From NCBI GenBank assembly GCA_018711925.1, contig DVHR01000043.1, forward strand, positions 56,683-120,682: a DNA stretch of 64,000 nucleotides, given 5' to 3'. The position numbers were made by a program, and so were the translations under genes. How positions within the stretch are numbered: position 1 is the first letter of the stretch; each line of letters begins with the position of its first letter. Positions 28,332 to 38,239 of this stretch are shown piece by piece. Source of the DNA: Candidatus Coprenecus pullicola. GTDB lineage: Bacteria; Bacteroidota; Bacteroidia; Bacteroidales; UBA932. A model generated the notes under the pieces. It did not search any database and was not told the origin of the DNA. It saw only the letters and a list, made by a program, of their open reading frames with translations.

Positions 28332-28604
28332 ATGGCGACGATAACGGAGATAGAGAAACTTATAGCCGCAGGGCGTCTGGATGATGCCCGGGATGAGATA
28401 GAGCGGCTGCTGGCGGTGGAGCCTCAGAACTCTCAGGCCTGGTTCCTGCTGGGCGGCATCTATCGCAGGCATGAGTTGTGGGGCGACGCCATCAATGCCT
28501 ACAACAGGGCCAAGCTTATTGAGCCGGAGGGACCGGCCGCAGCTGCCATAGAGTCGATATATGACATTATCCGTTTTGTCAATACGGACTTGATGAATCC
28601 TTAG
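28332..28604 (+). CDS. Small tetratricopeptide-repeat protein
   Basis: 90 residues starting at the ATG one base after the rnfA stop. It is made almost wholly of two TPR-like helical pairs (AGRLDDARDEIERLLAVEPQ and AWFLLGGIYRRHELWGDAIN). There is no signal peptide, so it is cytoplasmic. The position at the end of the rnf run suggests cotranscription and perhaps a role as an assembly or protein-interaction factor. Its last 4 bases overlap the convergent SpoU methylase gene. Confidence 0.7.
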   Translation: MATITEIEKLIAAGRLDDARDEIERLLAVEPQNSQAWFLLGGIYRRHELWGDAINAYNRAKLIEPEGPAAAAIESIYDIIRFVNTDLMNP

Positions 28605-29146
28605 TGGAGTCCGCGCCCCAGGACGTAGAGGACTATGCCTATCGCTACTGAGACATTGAGGGAGTGCTTTGTGCCGTATTGTGGAATTTCCAGTGTGAAG
28701 TCACAGAGATCCACCGCATCTTGGGATATGCCGTGTACCTCATTGCCGAATATTACGGCATACCTTCCGTCAGGGTCGAGAGTTTTTCTTCCATACAGGA
28801 AATCGTCAGTGGATACCGAGTTCTCGGTCTGCTCCACGCCTATGACGGTATATCCTTGTCCCCTAAGTTCCTTGATTGCCTCCACGGTGTCCTGTCGCCA
28901 GATCCAGTCCACTGAAAACTCTGCTCCCAGAGCTGATTTGTGAACCTCCGGGGCGGGTGTTGTGGAGCTTATGCCGCACAGGACTATTCCGGAAGCGCGG
29001 AAAGCGTCGCAGGTGCGGAAGGCCGAGCCGATATTGTGCCGGCTGCGGATATTATCCAATACGACTGTTATGGGGCTTTTGGACAGGTTCTTATATTCAT
29101 TTACGTCCGGACGCCCCAGTTCGCTGTTCAATAATTTTCTAAACAT
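28601..29146 (-). CDS. TrmH/SpoU family RNA 2'-O-methyltransferase
   Basis: 181 residues with the three SPOUT motifs: NIGSAFRTCDAF (about residue 38), FGNEVHGIS (about 133) and PQYGTKHSLNVSVA (about 155). The trefoil-knot fold uses S-adenosylmethionine to methylate ribose in tRNA or rRNA. No N-terminal substrate-binding extension is present, so the target cannot be assigned. It is convergent with the rnf run and divergent from glyA. Confidence 0.88.
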   Translation of the reverse strand: MFRKLLNSELGRPDVNEYKNLSKSPITVVLDNIRSRHNIGSAFRTCDAFRASGIVLCGISSTTPAPEVHKSALGAEFSVDWIWRQDTVEAIKELRGQGYTVIGVEQTENSVSTDDFLYGRKTLDPDGRYAVIFGNEVHGISQDAVDLCDFTLEIPQYGTKHSLNVSVAIGIVLYVLGRGLH

Positions 29147-29177
29147 TTTGTCAACGGTAAATTTTTGTGTACTTTCG
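29147..29177 (+). promoter_or_regulatory. Promoter of glyA (-33 and -7 boxes)
   Basis: TTTG at 29147-29150, a 19-base spacer, and TACTTTCG at 29170-29177, one mismatch from TAnnTTTG. It lies 36 bases before the glyA ATG and directly after the divergent methylase start codon. Confidence 0.6.
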
Positions 29178-29213
29178 CAAAGTTAAAATGAATACTCAAT
29201 TTAACTAAACAAT

Positions 29214-30494
29214 ATGAAACAGGATCTGCAAATATCAGAACTTATCAAGAAAGAAGAGAGCAGACAGCTTCATGGAATAGAGCTGATCGCCTCTGAAAAC
29301 TTTGTCAGCGACAACGTTCTGGCCGCACTCGGCTCTTGCCTGACTAACAAATATGCTGAAGGTTATCCCGGAGCCCGCTACTATGGCGGCTGCGAGGTAG
29401 TGGACCAGGTGGAGCAGCTTGCCATCGACCGTCTCAAGGAACTCTACGGGGCTGAGTTCGCCAATGTGCAGCCTCACTCTGGCGCACAGGCCAATATGGC
29501 AGTGTTCATGGCATGCCTGAAGCCCGGTGACACATTCATGGGTCTTGACCTGGCTCACGGCGGACACCTCACCCACGGTTCTCCTGTAAACATGTCCGGT
29601 ATCAATTACCATCCTGTAGCCTACAAGCTCAACGAGGAGACAGGTCGTGTGGACTATGACGAGATGGAGAGGACAGCCTTGGAGTGCAAGCCTAAGCTTA
29701 TCGTAGGTGGAGCATCCGCTTACTCACGTGAGTGGGACTGGAAGAGGATGCGTCAGATCGCCGATGAGGTTGGAGCCATCTTCATGGTGGACATGGCCCA
29801 CCCTGCCGGACTTATCGCCGCCGGCCTGCTGGATAACCCTGTAAAGTACGCGCATATCGTCACCACAACTACCCACAAGACCCTCCGTGGTCCCCGTGGC
29901 GGTGCCATTATCATAGGCAAGGACTTCGAGAACCCTTGGGGACTCAAGACTCCCAAAGGCCAGATTAAGATGATGTCCCAGTTGATCAACTCGGCTGTAT
30001 TCCCGGGCATACAGGGCGGTCCGCTCGAGCACTGCATCGGTGCCAAGGCTGTAGCGTTCTACGAGGCTTTGCAGCCTGAGTTCAAGGAGTACCAGATGCA
30101 GGTGAAGAAGAATGCTGCGGCAATGGCTCAGGCATTCATCGACAGAGGCTACAAGATCGTGTCCGGCGGTACTGACAACCATCTGATGCTGATCGACCTC
30201 CGCACCAAGTTCCCTGATCTGACAGGTAAGGTGGCCGAGAAGACCCTCGTGCGTGCTGACATTACCGTCAACAAGAACATGGTTCCTTTCGACAGCCGTA
30301 CTCCGTTCACTACTTCCGGTATCCGCGTAGGAACTCCCGCCATCACTTCCAGAGGTCTGGTAGAGAAGGATATGGAGGCTATCGTAGAGCTTATCGACGA
30401 GGTTCTCAGCGATGTGGAGAACGAGGCAGTTATCGAGAAGGTGCGCAATGCCGCACATTCACTTGTGGCCGGCCGTCCTCTCAACATTTGGTAG
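29214..30494 (+). CDS. glyA: Serine hydroxymethyltransferase
   Basis: 426 residues. It carries [21 protein letters not shown], the PLP-lysine motif [14 protein letters not shown] (Lys222) and [11 protein letters not shown]. It converts serine and THF to glycine and 5,10-methylene-THF, the main source of one-carbon units. That ties it to ftcD (methenyl-THF from histidine) and the Fmt domain (10-formyl-THF use) elsewhere in the window. It is monocistronic, with its own promoter and a strong terminator. Confidence 0.97.
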   Translation: MKQDLQISELIKKEESRQLHGIELIASENFVSDNVLAALGSCLTNKYAEGYPGARYYGGCEVVDQVEQLAIDRLKELYGAEFANVQPHSGAQANMAVFMACLKPGDTFMGLDLAHGGHLTHGSPVNMSGINYHPVAYKLNEETGRVDYDEMERTALECKPKLIVGGASAYSREWDWKRMRQIADEVGAIFMVDMAHPAGLIAAGLLDNPVKYAHIVTTTTHKTLRGPRGGAIIIGKDFENPWGLKTPKGQIKMMSQLINSAVFPGIQGGPLEHCIGAKAVAFYEALQPEFKEYQMQVKKNAAAMAQAFIDRGYKIVSGGTDNHLMLIDLRTKFPDLTGKVAEKTLVRADITVNKNMVPFDSRTPFTTSGIRVGTPAITSRGLVEKDMEAIVELIDEVLSDVENEAVIEKVRNAAHSLVAGRPLNIW

Positions 30495-30518
30495 TTCTGT
30501 CAGCAGTACCATTTATTG

Positions 30519-30552
30519 TCCCTGCCGCATTCTCAGTGGCAGGGATTTTTTT
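30519..30552 (+). terminator. Intrinsic terminator of glyA
   Basis: TCCCTGCC (30519-30526) pairs with GGCAGGGA (30538-30545), followed directly by a run of T residues. Confidence 0.85.
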
Positions 30553-30614
30553 GCGGTTGTCTAGCGTAGTGTCTCAGAAGATTCGCTCTATGAGTGCGGG
30601 CTTCCTCTCCTAAA

Positions 30615-30798
30615 TCACTGTTTATTTTCTCCCCCTTACCTGTTGCTCTCTTTGCAGCACCTCTATTGCGTCCTGGAATCTCTTGTCGTGCCCGTCTGTT
30701 GAGCAGAACTGTACCTGTGCAGATTGCTTAAACTTCTATCGGTCATTGAGCATCTTTCTGTGGAAGTCCAACAATGATGGCTTGTCGAAGTTCCTGAC
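30615..30798 (-). pseudogene. Possible decayed gene fragment
   Basis: On the minus strand about 60 codons read like protein: a stretch around RNFDKPSLLDFHRKMLNDR, an in-frame TAG, then KFKQSAQVQFCSTDGHDKRF and a further stretch to TAA. There is no start codon and no recognised family. It abuts and partly overlaps the dispersed four-motif element. Either a genuine gene remnant or chance composition could explain it. Confidence 0.25.
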
Positions 30799-30950
30799 AA
30801 TCAAGTGATTTTAAAAATGATATCTGCTGGACTATGGGTAAAATGGCAGTTATGTGGCGAAATGCGAGGGGTCCAACAAGTTGTTGAAATGTATGTGGTT
30901 GATAATGATGTGGATATATTCTGGCCGTGTGCTGGACATCGTGAAAGTGA
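30760..30950. repeat. Dispersed four-motif palindromic element, copy 1
   Basis: Aligns without gaps to 52423-52613 in the same orientation, at about two-thirds identity over the stretch I compared by eye (30820-30946). It contains GTCCAACA (30766), TGCTGGAC (30825), GTCCAACA (30871) and TGCTGGAC (30930), alternately oriented at steps of 59, 46 and 59 bases, exactly the steps of copy 2. No open frame is shared without stops. Confidence 0.6.
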
Positions 30951-31300
30951 CAGCTTATGAACCCGCATTCACCGATATATGAGCCTAAGCGGGCATATGC
31001 GTAGATCAGATATGACCGTCTGGCATAATTGTTTACGGCAACGTCCGTTTGGGGCACGGCAACTTGGGGTACGGCCGTCTGCCGCAACGGCACCGTATTG
31101 CGGCAATTGCTCCCTTTGCCGCCGTCCACACTTTTGTTGCGTGATGATAAAGGCATTCAGAACACGATAAATGGCTCATCATTCCTAACAGACAATGTCG
31201 GTCAGTGAAATGTAATCTTTCCCGTCCATCCGAGCGGTTGTAATTGTCCGAGTTGAGTGTCGGATATCGAAGATTCACTTTTTATTATTGCTGTCCGGTA
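30951..31300. other. Intergenic stretch without a supported gene
   Basis: No gene found between the repeat element and the thiD promoter. Around 31030-31110 the sequence is a run of loosely repeated ACGGCAAC/TACGGCCG-like pieces. Open frames here on both strands look like chance. Confidence 0.4.
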
Positions 31301-31332
31301 TTTGGAGTTTCCGGAAGTCTCGTGTATCTTTG
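31301..31332 (+). promoter_or_regulatory. Promoter of thiD, very close to the start codon
   Basis: TTTG at 31301-31304, a 20-base spacer, and TATCTTTG at 31325-31332, a perfect TAnnTTTG match. The ATG at 31337 is only 4 bases after the box, so the mRNA would be nearly or fully leaderless. Confidence 0.55.
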
Positions 31333-31336
31333 GGTT

Positions 31337-32221
31337 ATGAAAGATTATCCGATAGTTTTGTCCATAGCCGGCTCTGACCCGTCGGGAGGGGCCGGCATAC
31401 AAGCCGATATCAAGGCCATATCGGCCTGCGGCGGTTATGCTGCGGCGGCAGTGACAGCTGTGACTGTGCAGAATACACAGGGAGTGTCATCTGTGGAGTA
31501 TCTCTCCGGAGATGTAGTGGCAGCTCAGGTGGATGCTGTTATGTCTGACCTTGCTGTAGATGCAGTGAAGATAGGGATGACCGGAACAGTGCCGATAGTT
31601 GAGGCCATAGCGTCGCAGTTGGAGGCCCATCCGGTGCTGTATGTAGTTACCGATCCCGTAATGGTCTCTACCAGCAAAGATGCCCTTACTCTTCCAGAGG
31701 CTGTCGAGGCCTTGTGTGACAAGGTGTTTCCGCACTCGCATCTGATAACCCCCAATATCGATGAGGCTTCTAAGCTGGCCGGATTCCGGATACGTTCCCT
31801 CGAGGACATGGACCGGGCGGCTGTGTTTCTGAGAGACCGGTACGACTGTGCATTTCTGGTCAAGGGCGGAGACCTGCCTGCCGCTGTCACAGACTCTTCC
31901 ACGGCATTGGGCTCCGCAGAGGAGGAATCAGAAAAGACAAAAGGCAGAGCAGCATTGTCGATGATTGTCTCGGAGTCCACCGATGTCCTCTGCGATATGG
32001 ACGGACTTGTGCATATCACTTCCAAACGTGTGCTGACAAACAACTTGCACGGTACGGGCTGTACTCTCTCGTCGGCTATTGCAACGTTTCTAGGCGCCGG
32101 ATACCCTTTGCGGGATGCTGTACAGTCCGCTGTGGTGTATGTCCATAATGCGATAGAGGCCGCCGCCTCTCTCCGCATAGGACACGGGCACGGGCCGCTG
32201 CGGCATTTTTACAATGTGTGA
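31337..32221 (+). CDS. thiD: Hydroxymethylpyrimidine/phosphomethylpyrimidine kinase
   Basis: 294 residues from the ATG at 31337, chosen because the ribokinase-type core begins immediately (IAGSDPSGGAGIQADIK). It also has TDPVMVSTS, LITPNIDEAS and the anion-hole segment LHGTGCTLSSAIA near the C-terminus. It phosphorylates HMP and HMP-P to HMP-PP, the pyrimidine half of thiamine, which ThiE then joins to the thiazole. An extra acidic loop of about 20 residues sits before the C-terminal part (around residues 194-206). It is followed after a 196-base gap by the TenI/ThiE-like gene. Confidence 0.93.
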   Translation: MKDYPIVLSIAGSDPSGGAGIQADIKAISACGGYAAAAVTAVTVQNTQGVSSVEYLSGDVVAAQVDAVMSDLAVDAVKIGMTGTVPIVEAIASQLEAHPVLYVVTDPVMVSTSKDALTLPEAVEALCDKVFPHSHLITPNIDEASKLAGFRIRSLEDMDRAAVFLRDRYDCAFLVKGGDLPAAVTDSSTALGSAEEESEKTKGRAALSMIVSESTDVLCDMDGLVHITSKRVLTNNLHGTGCTLSSAIATFLGAGYPLRDAVQSAVVYVHNAIEAAASLRIGHGHGPLRHFYNV

Positions 32222-32417
32222 CGAGCAGCGGTGCAGTTGGCGCAGTCAGTAGTGTGTTTTATCTGTTGAACTCATTCAATGTCTCTTTTATAGTGTCCGG
32301 CGCATCGTCCGAATGTTCAGTTTCTCCGAAGTCTAATGACCGGATATGCGTATGCTGTCTGAATGTGTCCTGAATGGCGGAAAATTGCAGATATTTGCAG
32401 GCAAATAATTGTAGTCA

Positions 32418-33077
32418 ATGAGAATTATAGTGATATCCGCTCCTGATTTCCTGCCCGGAGAGGCGGAGGCTGTTACGGCTCTGCTGGAAGCTGGGGCATG
32501 GAGGGTGCATGTGAGAAAGCCGGCTGCCGGTTCGGACAGTATTGTCCGTCTGCTGGAGGCTGTCCCGAAGTGTTGCCGCAACCGGTTGTCCCTGCATGAC
32601 CATCATGAGCTGGCTGCCCGGTTCGGAGTGGGTGGCGTGCATCTGAACAGCAGGAATCCGTCGGTTCCGGCAGGGTTCGGCGGTCTGGTCAGCCGCTCTT
32701 GCCACAGTATGGAGGAATTGTCGGAATACGGATCTGTTTGTGATTATATGTTTCTGAGCCCGATATTCGACAGTATTTCCAAGAGTGGCTATGCTTCGCG
32801 GTTCTCGCTGGAAGAGATACGCCGGAGGATTGTCGCGGGTTCTGACGTGGCAACCGCTCGGATGGACGTAATGTCTTCTGACGGGAATTGCCGGTCTGTT
32901 GACTGGGGACGGGTCTTCGCCTTGGGCGGAGTATGTCCTGACAATATCAGACTGCTGGAGGAGGCCGGTTTCGGAGGTGCTGCTGTCCTGGGCTATCTAT
33001 GGGAGCCTTTCAGGCAGGACCATAACTGTGCTGCACTGTCCGAACGGCTCAGGAACCTGATGAATCCTGCTTATTGA
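32418..33077 (+). CDS. Thiamine phosphate synthase-like protein (ThiE/TenI family), divergent second copy
   Basis: 219 residues of a ThiE/TenI-type beta/alpha barrel: SLHDHHELAARFGVGGVHLNSRN, SRSCHSMEELS, FLSPIFDSISKSGY and ALGGVCPDNIRLL. Compared with the ThiE at 36652-37299 some binding residues differ (HVRK instead of QLRMK; SISKSGY instead of TTTKDRD). It could be a working thiamine phosphate synthase or a TenI-like thiazole tautomerase/salvage protein. A GATATTTG sequence about 40 bases upstream is a poor promoter match. Its last 7 bases overlap the convergent lipoprotein gene. Confidence 0.7.
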   Translation: MRIIVISAPDFLPGEAEAVTALLEAGAWRVHVRKPAAGSDSIVRLLEAVPKCCRNRLSLHDHHELAARFGVGGVHLNSRNPSVPAGFGGLVSRSCHSMEELSEYGSVCDYMFLSPIFDSISKSGYASRFSLEEIRRRIVAGSDVATARMDVMSSDGNCRSVDWGRVFALGGVCPDNIRLLEEAGFGGAAVLGYLWEPFRQDHNCAALSERLRNLMNPAY

Positions 33078-33766
33078 ATCTTCGTGAAGGTAAATTTTCC
33101 TGCGGGAATCTTCAACATTGACTGGAAGAGGCTGTAATAAAATATCTGGTCATTAGCGTCATATCCGACAACTTCCATGCCTACGACTGTCGCTTTTGCG
33201 GTATGCTCTTCATTCAGATAGCCTACAGCACCCTTTGATGTGATGGATGTGCCGTCATTTATTATCTCGAATGCGTAAGGGAAGTTGTTTATCACTTGGA
33301 TGTCTCCGTCCCCGTATCCCTGCACTCCCTCCAGCTGTGCGTATGTGAGCCATGATTGACTGAATCCGAATATGTCCTTTTCCTCAGTCCTGCCGTTTGC
33401 CAGTATTTTGAGGTTGCCTTCGGGGGTCAGTTTCATAAGGCCCGGGTAAATCGTGAACTCCTCAGTGAAGTCAAGGGCACTCCAGCCTGTGAATTCGACA
33501 GTGCTGTCGGTCTCTGATGTCCCGGTCATGGATATGGTTATCTCAAATGTCTGAGGCTCGTCCACCAGCTCAATGATGTTACCTGTGTCGGAGTGTGTGA
33601 GATTGATGGTCTTCGTACACTGAACCTCATATGTTCCGCACCAGTCCTCCAAGGTCATGGCGGCTGTGGGCCCGTTATCTTCTGTCTGCGGAGAGTTCTT
33701 GCTGCATCCTGCAATAACTGTTGCGGCCGCGATTGCGGCACATAGATAAAATGGGATTTTTCTCAT
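33071..33766 (-). CDS. Hypothetical lipoprotein
   Basis: 231 residues with a signal sequence ending in the lipobox VIAGC (Cys at residue 21), so it is predicted to be an envelope lipoprotein. The mature part has repeated beta-strand patterns and Asp/Glu-Gly turns, common in Bacteroidota surface lipoproteins, but I recognise no domain. It has its own promoter with both boxes and overlaps the ThiE/TenI-like gene tail to tail. No link to thiamine metabolism is evident. Confidence 0.65.
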   Translation of the reverse strand: MRKIPFYLCAAIAAATVIAGCSKNSPQTEDNGPTAAMTLEDWCGTYEVQCTKTINLTHSDTGNIIELVDEPQTFEITISMTGTSETDSTVEFTGWSALDFTEEFTIYPGLMKLTPEGNLKILANGRTEEKDIFGFSQSWLTYAQLEGVQGYGDGDIQVINNFPYAFEIINDGTSITSKGAVGYLNEEHTAKATVVGMEVVGYDANDQIFYYSLFQSMLKIPAGKFTFTKIQ

Positions 33767-33791
33767 AAGTCTTAATCATTTAATGCCGGTT

Positions 33792-33823
33792 CAAAAATAC
33801 CCATGGCGAATCAGCGATGCAAA
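33792..33823 (-). promoter_or_regulatory. Promoter of the lipoprotein gene
   Basis: On the minus strand TTTG (plus 33820-33823), a 20-base spacer and TATTTTTG (plus 33792-33799), 25 bases before the ATG at 33766. Confidence 0.55.
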
Positions 33824-34037
33824 TTCCGCTGTTGATAATTCGATAAATTTACATATTATCCGCTTTTATCGGAGGGAATTGCGGCTCTCGGGCAGTATGG
33901 AGTAACTATAAAGGCGGTGTGTCATAATTGCAGACTGCCGGGTTATTATCGGGATTCGGGCTAAGTCATTTACGAAAGTAAACTTCTGTAGCCCTCACCC
34001 TCAATGTTTTGCATTTTGTCAATTCTGACATACCTAA
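33824..34037. other. Intergenic stretch without a supported gene
   Basis: Part of the 331-base gap between the lipoprotein and thi4 genes. Apart from the lipoprotein promoter on one side and a hairpin on the other I see nothing in it. Confidence 0.4.
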
Positions 34038-34079
34038 GAGGCTGCGACAAAATTTACCATTTTGACACAGCCTCTTTTT
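34038..34079. terminator. Hairpin terminator downstream of the thiE-thiC-thi4 operon
   Basis: GAGGCTG and CAGCCTC (34038-34044 and 34068-34074) with an inner CAAAAT/ATTTTG pair form a long, slightly bulged stem. A T-run follows on the plus strand and the A-run before the stem gives T's only in that direction. On the minus strand the 3' side reads CTCTTAGG, so termination of the thi operon there is likely but less certain. Confidence 0.6.
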
Positions 34080-34097
34080 CTGTATAAGAACTTCAGG

Positions 34098-34871
34098 TCA
34101 CTTTTTAAGGCGGGCGATGATCTCGTCGGCGACTTTCTTGCCTGAGAGGAGCATACCGCCGAATATGGGCCCCATGCGGGGGGTGCCGGAAACGGCTGAG
34201 GCGGCCATGCCGCAGACGTAGAGGCCGGGATAGATTTCCTTTGTGCCGTTTACCACTTCCTGCTCGCCTGAAGCTACGTCAAGGGAGCGCTCGCCGATGA
34301 CTCCGCCGGTCTCGGTGGCCAGACGGATGCCGTTCTTGCGGGCGACGGTGGCTGCTATTTCGCTGTCATGTCCCGTGCCGTCCACTACGACCTTGGCCAG
34401 GATGTTCAGCGGGTCCACGTGCAGCCCCTCGCGGAGGACGGGAGTCCAGTTGACCACCACTCCGCTGACTTTATTGTCCTTGAATATCACGTCCTCGACC
34501 GAGTAGCAGTTGAAGATGCGGGCTCCGGCGTGTACGGCGTGATAGAGCAGGGAAGAGGTGCTCTCGACAGAGTCCATGGTGTAGAGGCCGTCTCCGTAGG
34601 GAGTGTGGTTGATCTCGAAATCCTTTACGATGTGCATCGCCTCTTCCTGGATTACGATCTGGTTGAACATCATGGCTCCTCCCCACATTCCTCCGCCGGG
34701 AGCCAGCTTGCGGTCGAACTGGGCTACCTTGAGCCCGGCCTTGGCCATATAGTATGCGGCTACAATTCCCGAGGGACCTCCGCCCACGATGGCGGCGTCC
34801 AGCTCGAGGCAGTCCTGGAGTTTGTCGAAATAGGTACTGATGATACCTCTGGATACTTTTGTCTCAATCAT
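34098..34871 (-). CDS. thi4: Thiazole synthase Thi4, sulfide-dependent (non-suicide) type
   Basis: 257 residues. The FAD/NAD-binding GGGPSGIVAAYYMA begins at residue 30, then GGGMWGGAMMFNQIV and the C-terminal SGTPRMGPIFGGMLLSGKK. Thi4 builds the ADP-thiazole moiety from NAD, glycine and sulfur. In yeast and plants the sulfur comes from an active-site Cys that is used up; here the matching position is His151 (REGLHVDPLNI), as in archaeal enzymes that use free sulfide with Fe(II) and turn over. It is the last gene of the riboswitch-controlled thiE-thiC-thi4 operon, 12 bases after thiC, and takes the place of thiG/thiH/thiS/thiF, none of which is in the window. Confidence 0.92.
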   Translation of the reverse strand: MIETKVSRGIISTYFDKLQDCLELDAAIVGGGPSGIVAAYYMAKAGLKVAQFDRKLAPGGGMWGGAMMFNQIVIQEEAMHIVKDFEINHTPYGDGLYTMDSVESTSSLLYHAVHAGARIFNCYSVEDVIFKDNKVSGVVVNWTPVLREGLHVDPLNILAKVVVDGTGHDSEIAATVARKNGIRLATETGGVIGERSLDVASGEQEVVNGTKEIYPGLYVCGMAASAVSGTPRMGPIFGGMLLSGKKVADEIIARLKK

Positions 34872-34883
34872 TGTTTTATGGAT

Positions 34884-36629
<1,746 letters not shown>

Positions 36630-36651
36630 TTATTTTCTTTCAGATGTGCTC

Positions 36652-37299
36652 TCATTCCAATGTCACCGAGGCGGCGGCAGCCATGACCCTCCTCATCTCC
36701 TCTACGGGGTTGTCTGCCCGCAGGATGCTGCCGCTCAGGGCAATGCCGCTCAGCCCGGCTCTGGCCAGCGCGGGGATGTCCTCCACCGTGACGCCTCCGA
36801 TGCCCACCACCGGCAGGGTTATGCCCTCCAGCCGCATCCCGTCCATCAGCCTACGGTAGCCGTCTATGCCCAAGACGGGGGCCAGTTTGTCCCTGTCTTT
36901 CGTTGTGGTGAAGCGCAGCGGGCCGCAGCCGATGTAGTCCGCTCCCGCCCGGGCGTGCAGGCGGATGTCATCGAGGGTATTCGCGGTGCCTCCTATTATA
37001 TATTGTTCCTTGGGTAAAATCTTCCTGGCCTCGGCCACCGGCATGTCGGTCAGTCCTAAGTGTACCCCGTCGGCTCCGGTCTCCCGTACCAGTTCAGCAT
37101 GGTCGTCTAAGATAAGTGTCGCGCCGTACTGCCTGCAGAGAGGCAGGGCCTTCCCGGCGGTCTCCCGCACCTCTGCCTCCGTCGCGTGTTTCATGCGCAG
37201 CTGTATCCAGCGGCAGCCCCCTTCGAGGGCGATGCGCACGGAGTCCAGATAGGAGATGGTCTCCGTGAAATGGCTGATGAATTGTACTTGAAAGCTCAT
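36652..37299 (-). CDS. thiE: Thiamine phosphate synthase
   Basis: 215 residues. The canonical ThiE blocks are present: WIQLRMK, LILDDHAELVRETGADGVHLG, IIGGTANTLDD, YIGCGPLRFTTTKDRDKLAP and VVGIGGVTVEDIPAL. It couples HMP-PP with thiazole phosphate to thiamine phosphate. It is the first gene after the TPP riboswitch, so its expression should fall when thiamine diphosphate is plentiful. A more divergent relative lies at 32418-33077. Confidence 0.94.
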   Translation of the reverse strand: MSFQVQFISHFTETISYLDSVRIALEGGCRWIQLRMKHATEAEVRETAGKALPLCRQYGATLILDDHAELVRETGADGVHLGLTDMPVAEARKILPKEQYIIGGTANTLDDIRLHARAGADYIGCGPLRFTTTKDRDKLAPVLGIDGYRRLMDGMRLEGITLPVVGIGGVTVEDIPALARAGLSGIALSGSILRADNPVEEMRRVMAAAASVTLE

Positions 37300-37365
37300 A
37301 TCTCAAAATATATCCGGAATGGAGAGATGCCGCGGATGTGCGGCGGAAGAGCCTTGCACTCGAAA

Positions 37366-37448
37366 AGTCCCTACGACGGTACTGACCGTATCAGGTTCGA
37401 CGGGTGTAATCTCAGCCTCCGGGCAACGCCTCGTGAGGCACCCCTCTT
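37366..37448 (-). promoter_or_regulatory. TPP (THI-box) riboswitch controlling thiE-thiC-thi4
   Basis: The minus strand begins GAGGGGTGCC, continues with GGCTGAGATTACACCC and GAACCTGATACGG, and closes with CGTAGGGA, the classical THI-element blocks in order. It lies about 70 bases ahead of the thiE start. In known cases thiamine diphosphate binding stops transcription or blocks translation. No obvious terminator hairpin is seen in the 66 bases to the ATG, so translational control is the likelier mode, which is inference. Confidence 0.95.
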
Positions 37449-37458
37449 TTCCTGCCTG

Positions 37459-37466
37459 CAAAGATA
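37459..37466 (-). promoter_or_regulatory. Bacteroidota -7 box ahead of the TPP riboswitch
   Basis: The minus strand reads TATCTTTG, about 10 bases before the riboswitch. A TTTG -33 box is not seen; the upstream DNA is AT-rich. Confidence 0.5.
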
Positions 37467-37472
37467 AGCGAT

Positions 37473-37508
37473 ATTTGTTTTGTTAAATTTGTTTTGTTAA
37501 ATTTGTTG
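37473..37508. repeat. Short AT-rich tandem repeat in a divergent promoter region
   Basis: ATTTGTTTTGTTAA occurs twice back to back (37473-37486, 37487-37500) with a partial third copy, between the divergent thi operon and the outer-membrane protein gene. Confidence 0.6.
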
Positions 37509-37531
37509 AAGTTTATTAACCTTAAGAATAT

Positions 37532-38215
37532 ATGAAAAAATTATATGCGCTTCTTTTTCTGGCAGTTTCAGCCACTTTCCCTCTATTCTCGCAGTCTGGG
37601 TCAGATCATCATCCCAAGTGGGTCGATTATACCGGTACGCATGAGGTGGATGTCAGTGTGGGTTTCCCTACAACGTGTATGATGTATGCGTACATGGGTA
37701 TTGCCAAAGGACTTGTCGGGCTCGGCAAGATAGGGGATGCGCTGGTGGATGACATGCTCGGCAATGACCCGGAGCCTGTTGTGTCCGTGGAGCCTTCTGG
37801 GAAGATGAGGGTGGTTCCCAACCTCCGTGCCGAATACGGGTATAATTTTCTGAGTTGGCTCAATGTGGGAGCTGCCGTCAATTATTCGGATTACAGAATG
37901 TCCATGAAGTATGAGGATACGGGCCAGTATGCGTACACGGAGCAATTCGGTATGACATCCGTGACAGTCCGGGTAAAGTTCTATTGGCTCAACCGCAAGT
38001 GGGTCAGGATGTATTCGGCCATCGGTGCCGGTGTCGGCATAGTTCATACGAATGCATTCTCGGAGTATGTCGAGTCTCCGGCTTATATCACCAAAGCGGT
38101 TTTCGCTCCGGACCTGTGTCTGATAGGTCTTACCGTCGGAAGAAAGCTGTATGGCCGTATCGAGTACGGTTCTTTGTATGGCGGACTTACCGCCGGCATA
38201 GGTTATCGTTTCTGA
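37532..38215 (+). CDS. Putative small outer-membrane beta-barrel protein
   Basis: 227 residues with a signal peptide (about 1-20, ending LFSQ). The mature chain alternates hydrophobic and polar residues in strand-like blocks and ends GIGYRF, with the terminal Phe typical of outer-membrane barrels. It resembles the 214-residue protein at 4954-5598 in length, ending and the RMYSAIGAGVGI segment, so they are probably paralogues. It is divergent from the thi operon and followed by a repeat element. Function unknown. Confidence 0.6.
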   Translation: MKKLYALLFLAVSATFPLFSQSGSDHHPKWVDYTGTHEVDVSVGFPTTCMMYAYMGIAKGLVGLGKIGDALVDDMLGNDPEPVVSVEPSGKMRVVPNLRAEYGYNFLSWLNVGAAVNYSDYRMSMKYEDTGQYAYTEQFGMTSVTVRVKFYWLNRKWVRMYSAIGAGVGIVHTNAFSEYVESPAYITKAVFAPDLCLIGLTVGRKLYGRIEYGSLYGGLTAGIGYRF

Positions 38216-38239
38216 TTCCGTCTCACTCTCCATTGAGGC

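Noticed and set aside
30743..31156. 137-codon minus-strand frame after glyA
   Set aside because: It runs through the dispersed element and a low-complexity stretch, has no homology I recognise and no plausible promoter. The corresponding frame in the second copy is not shared along its length.
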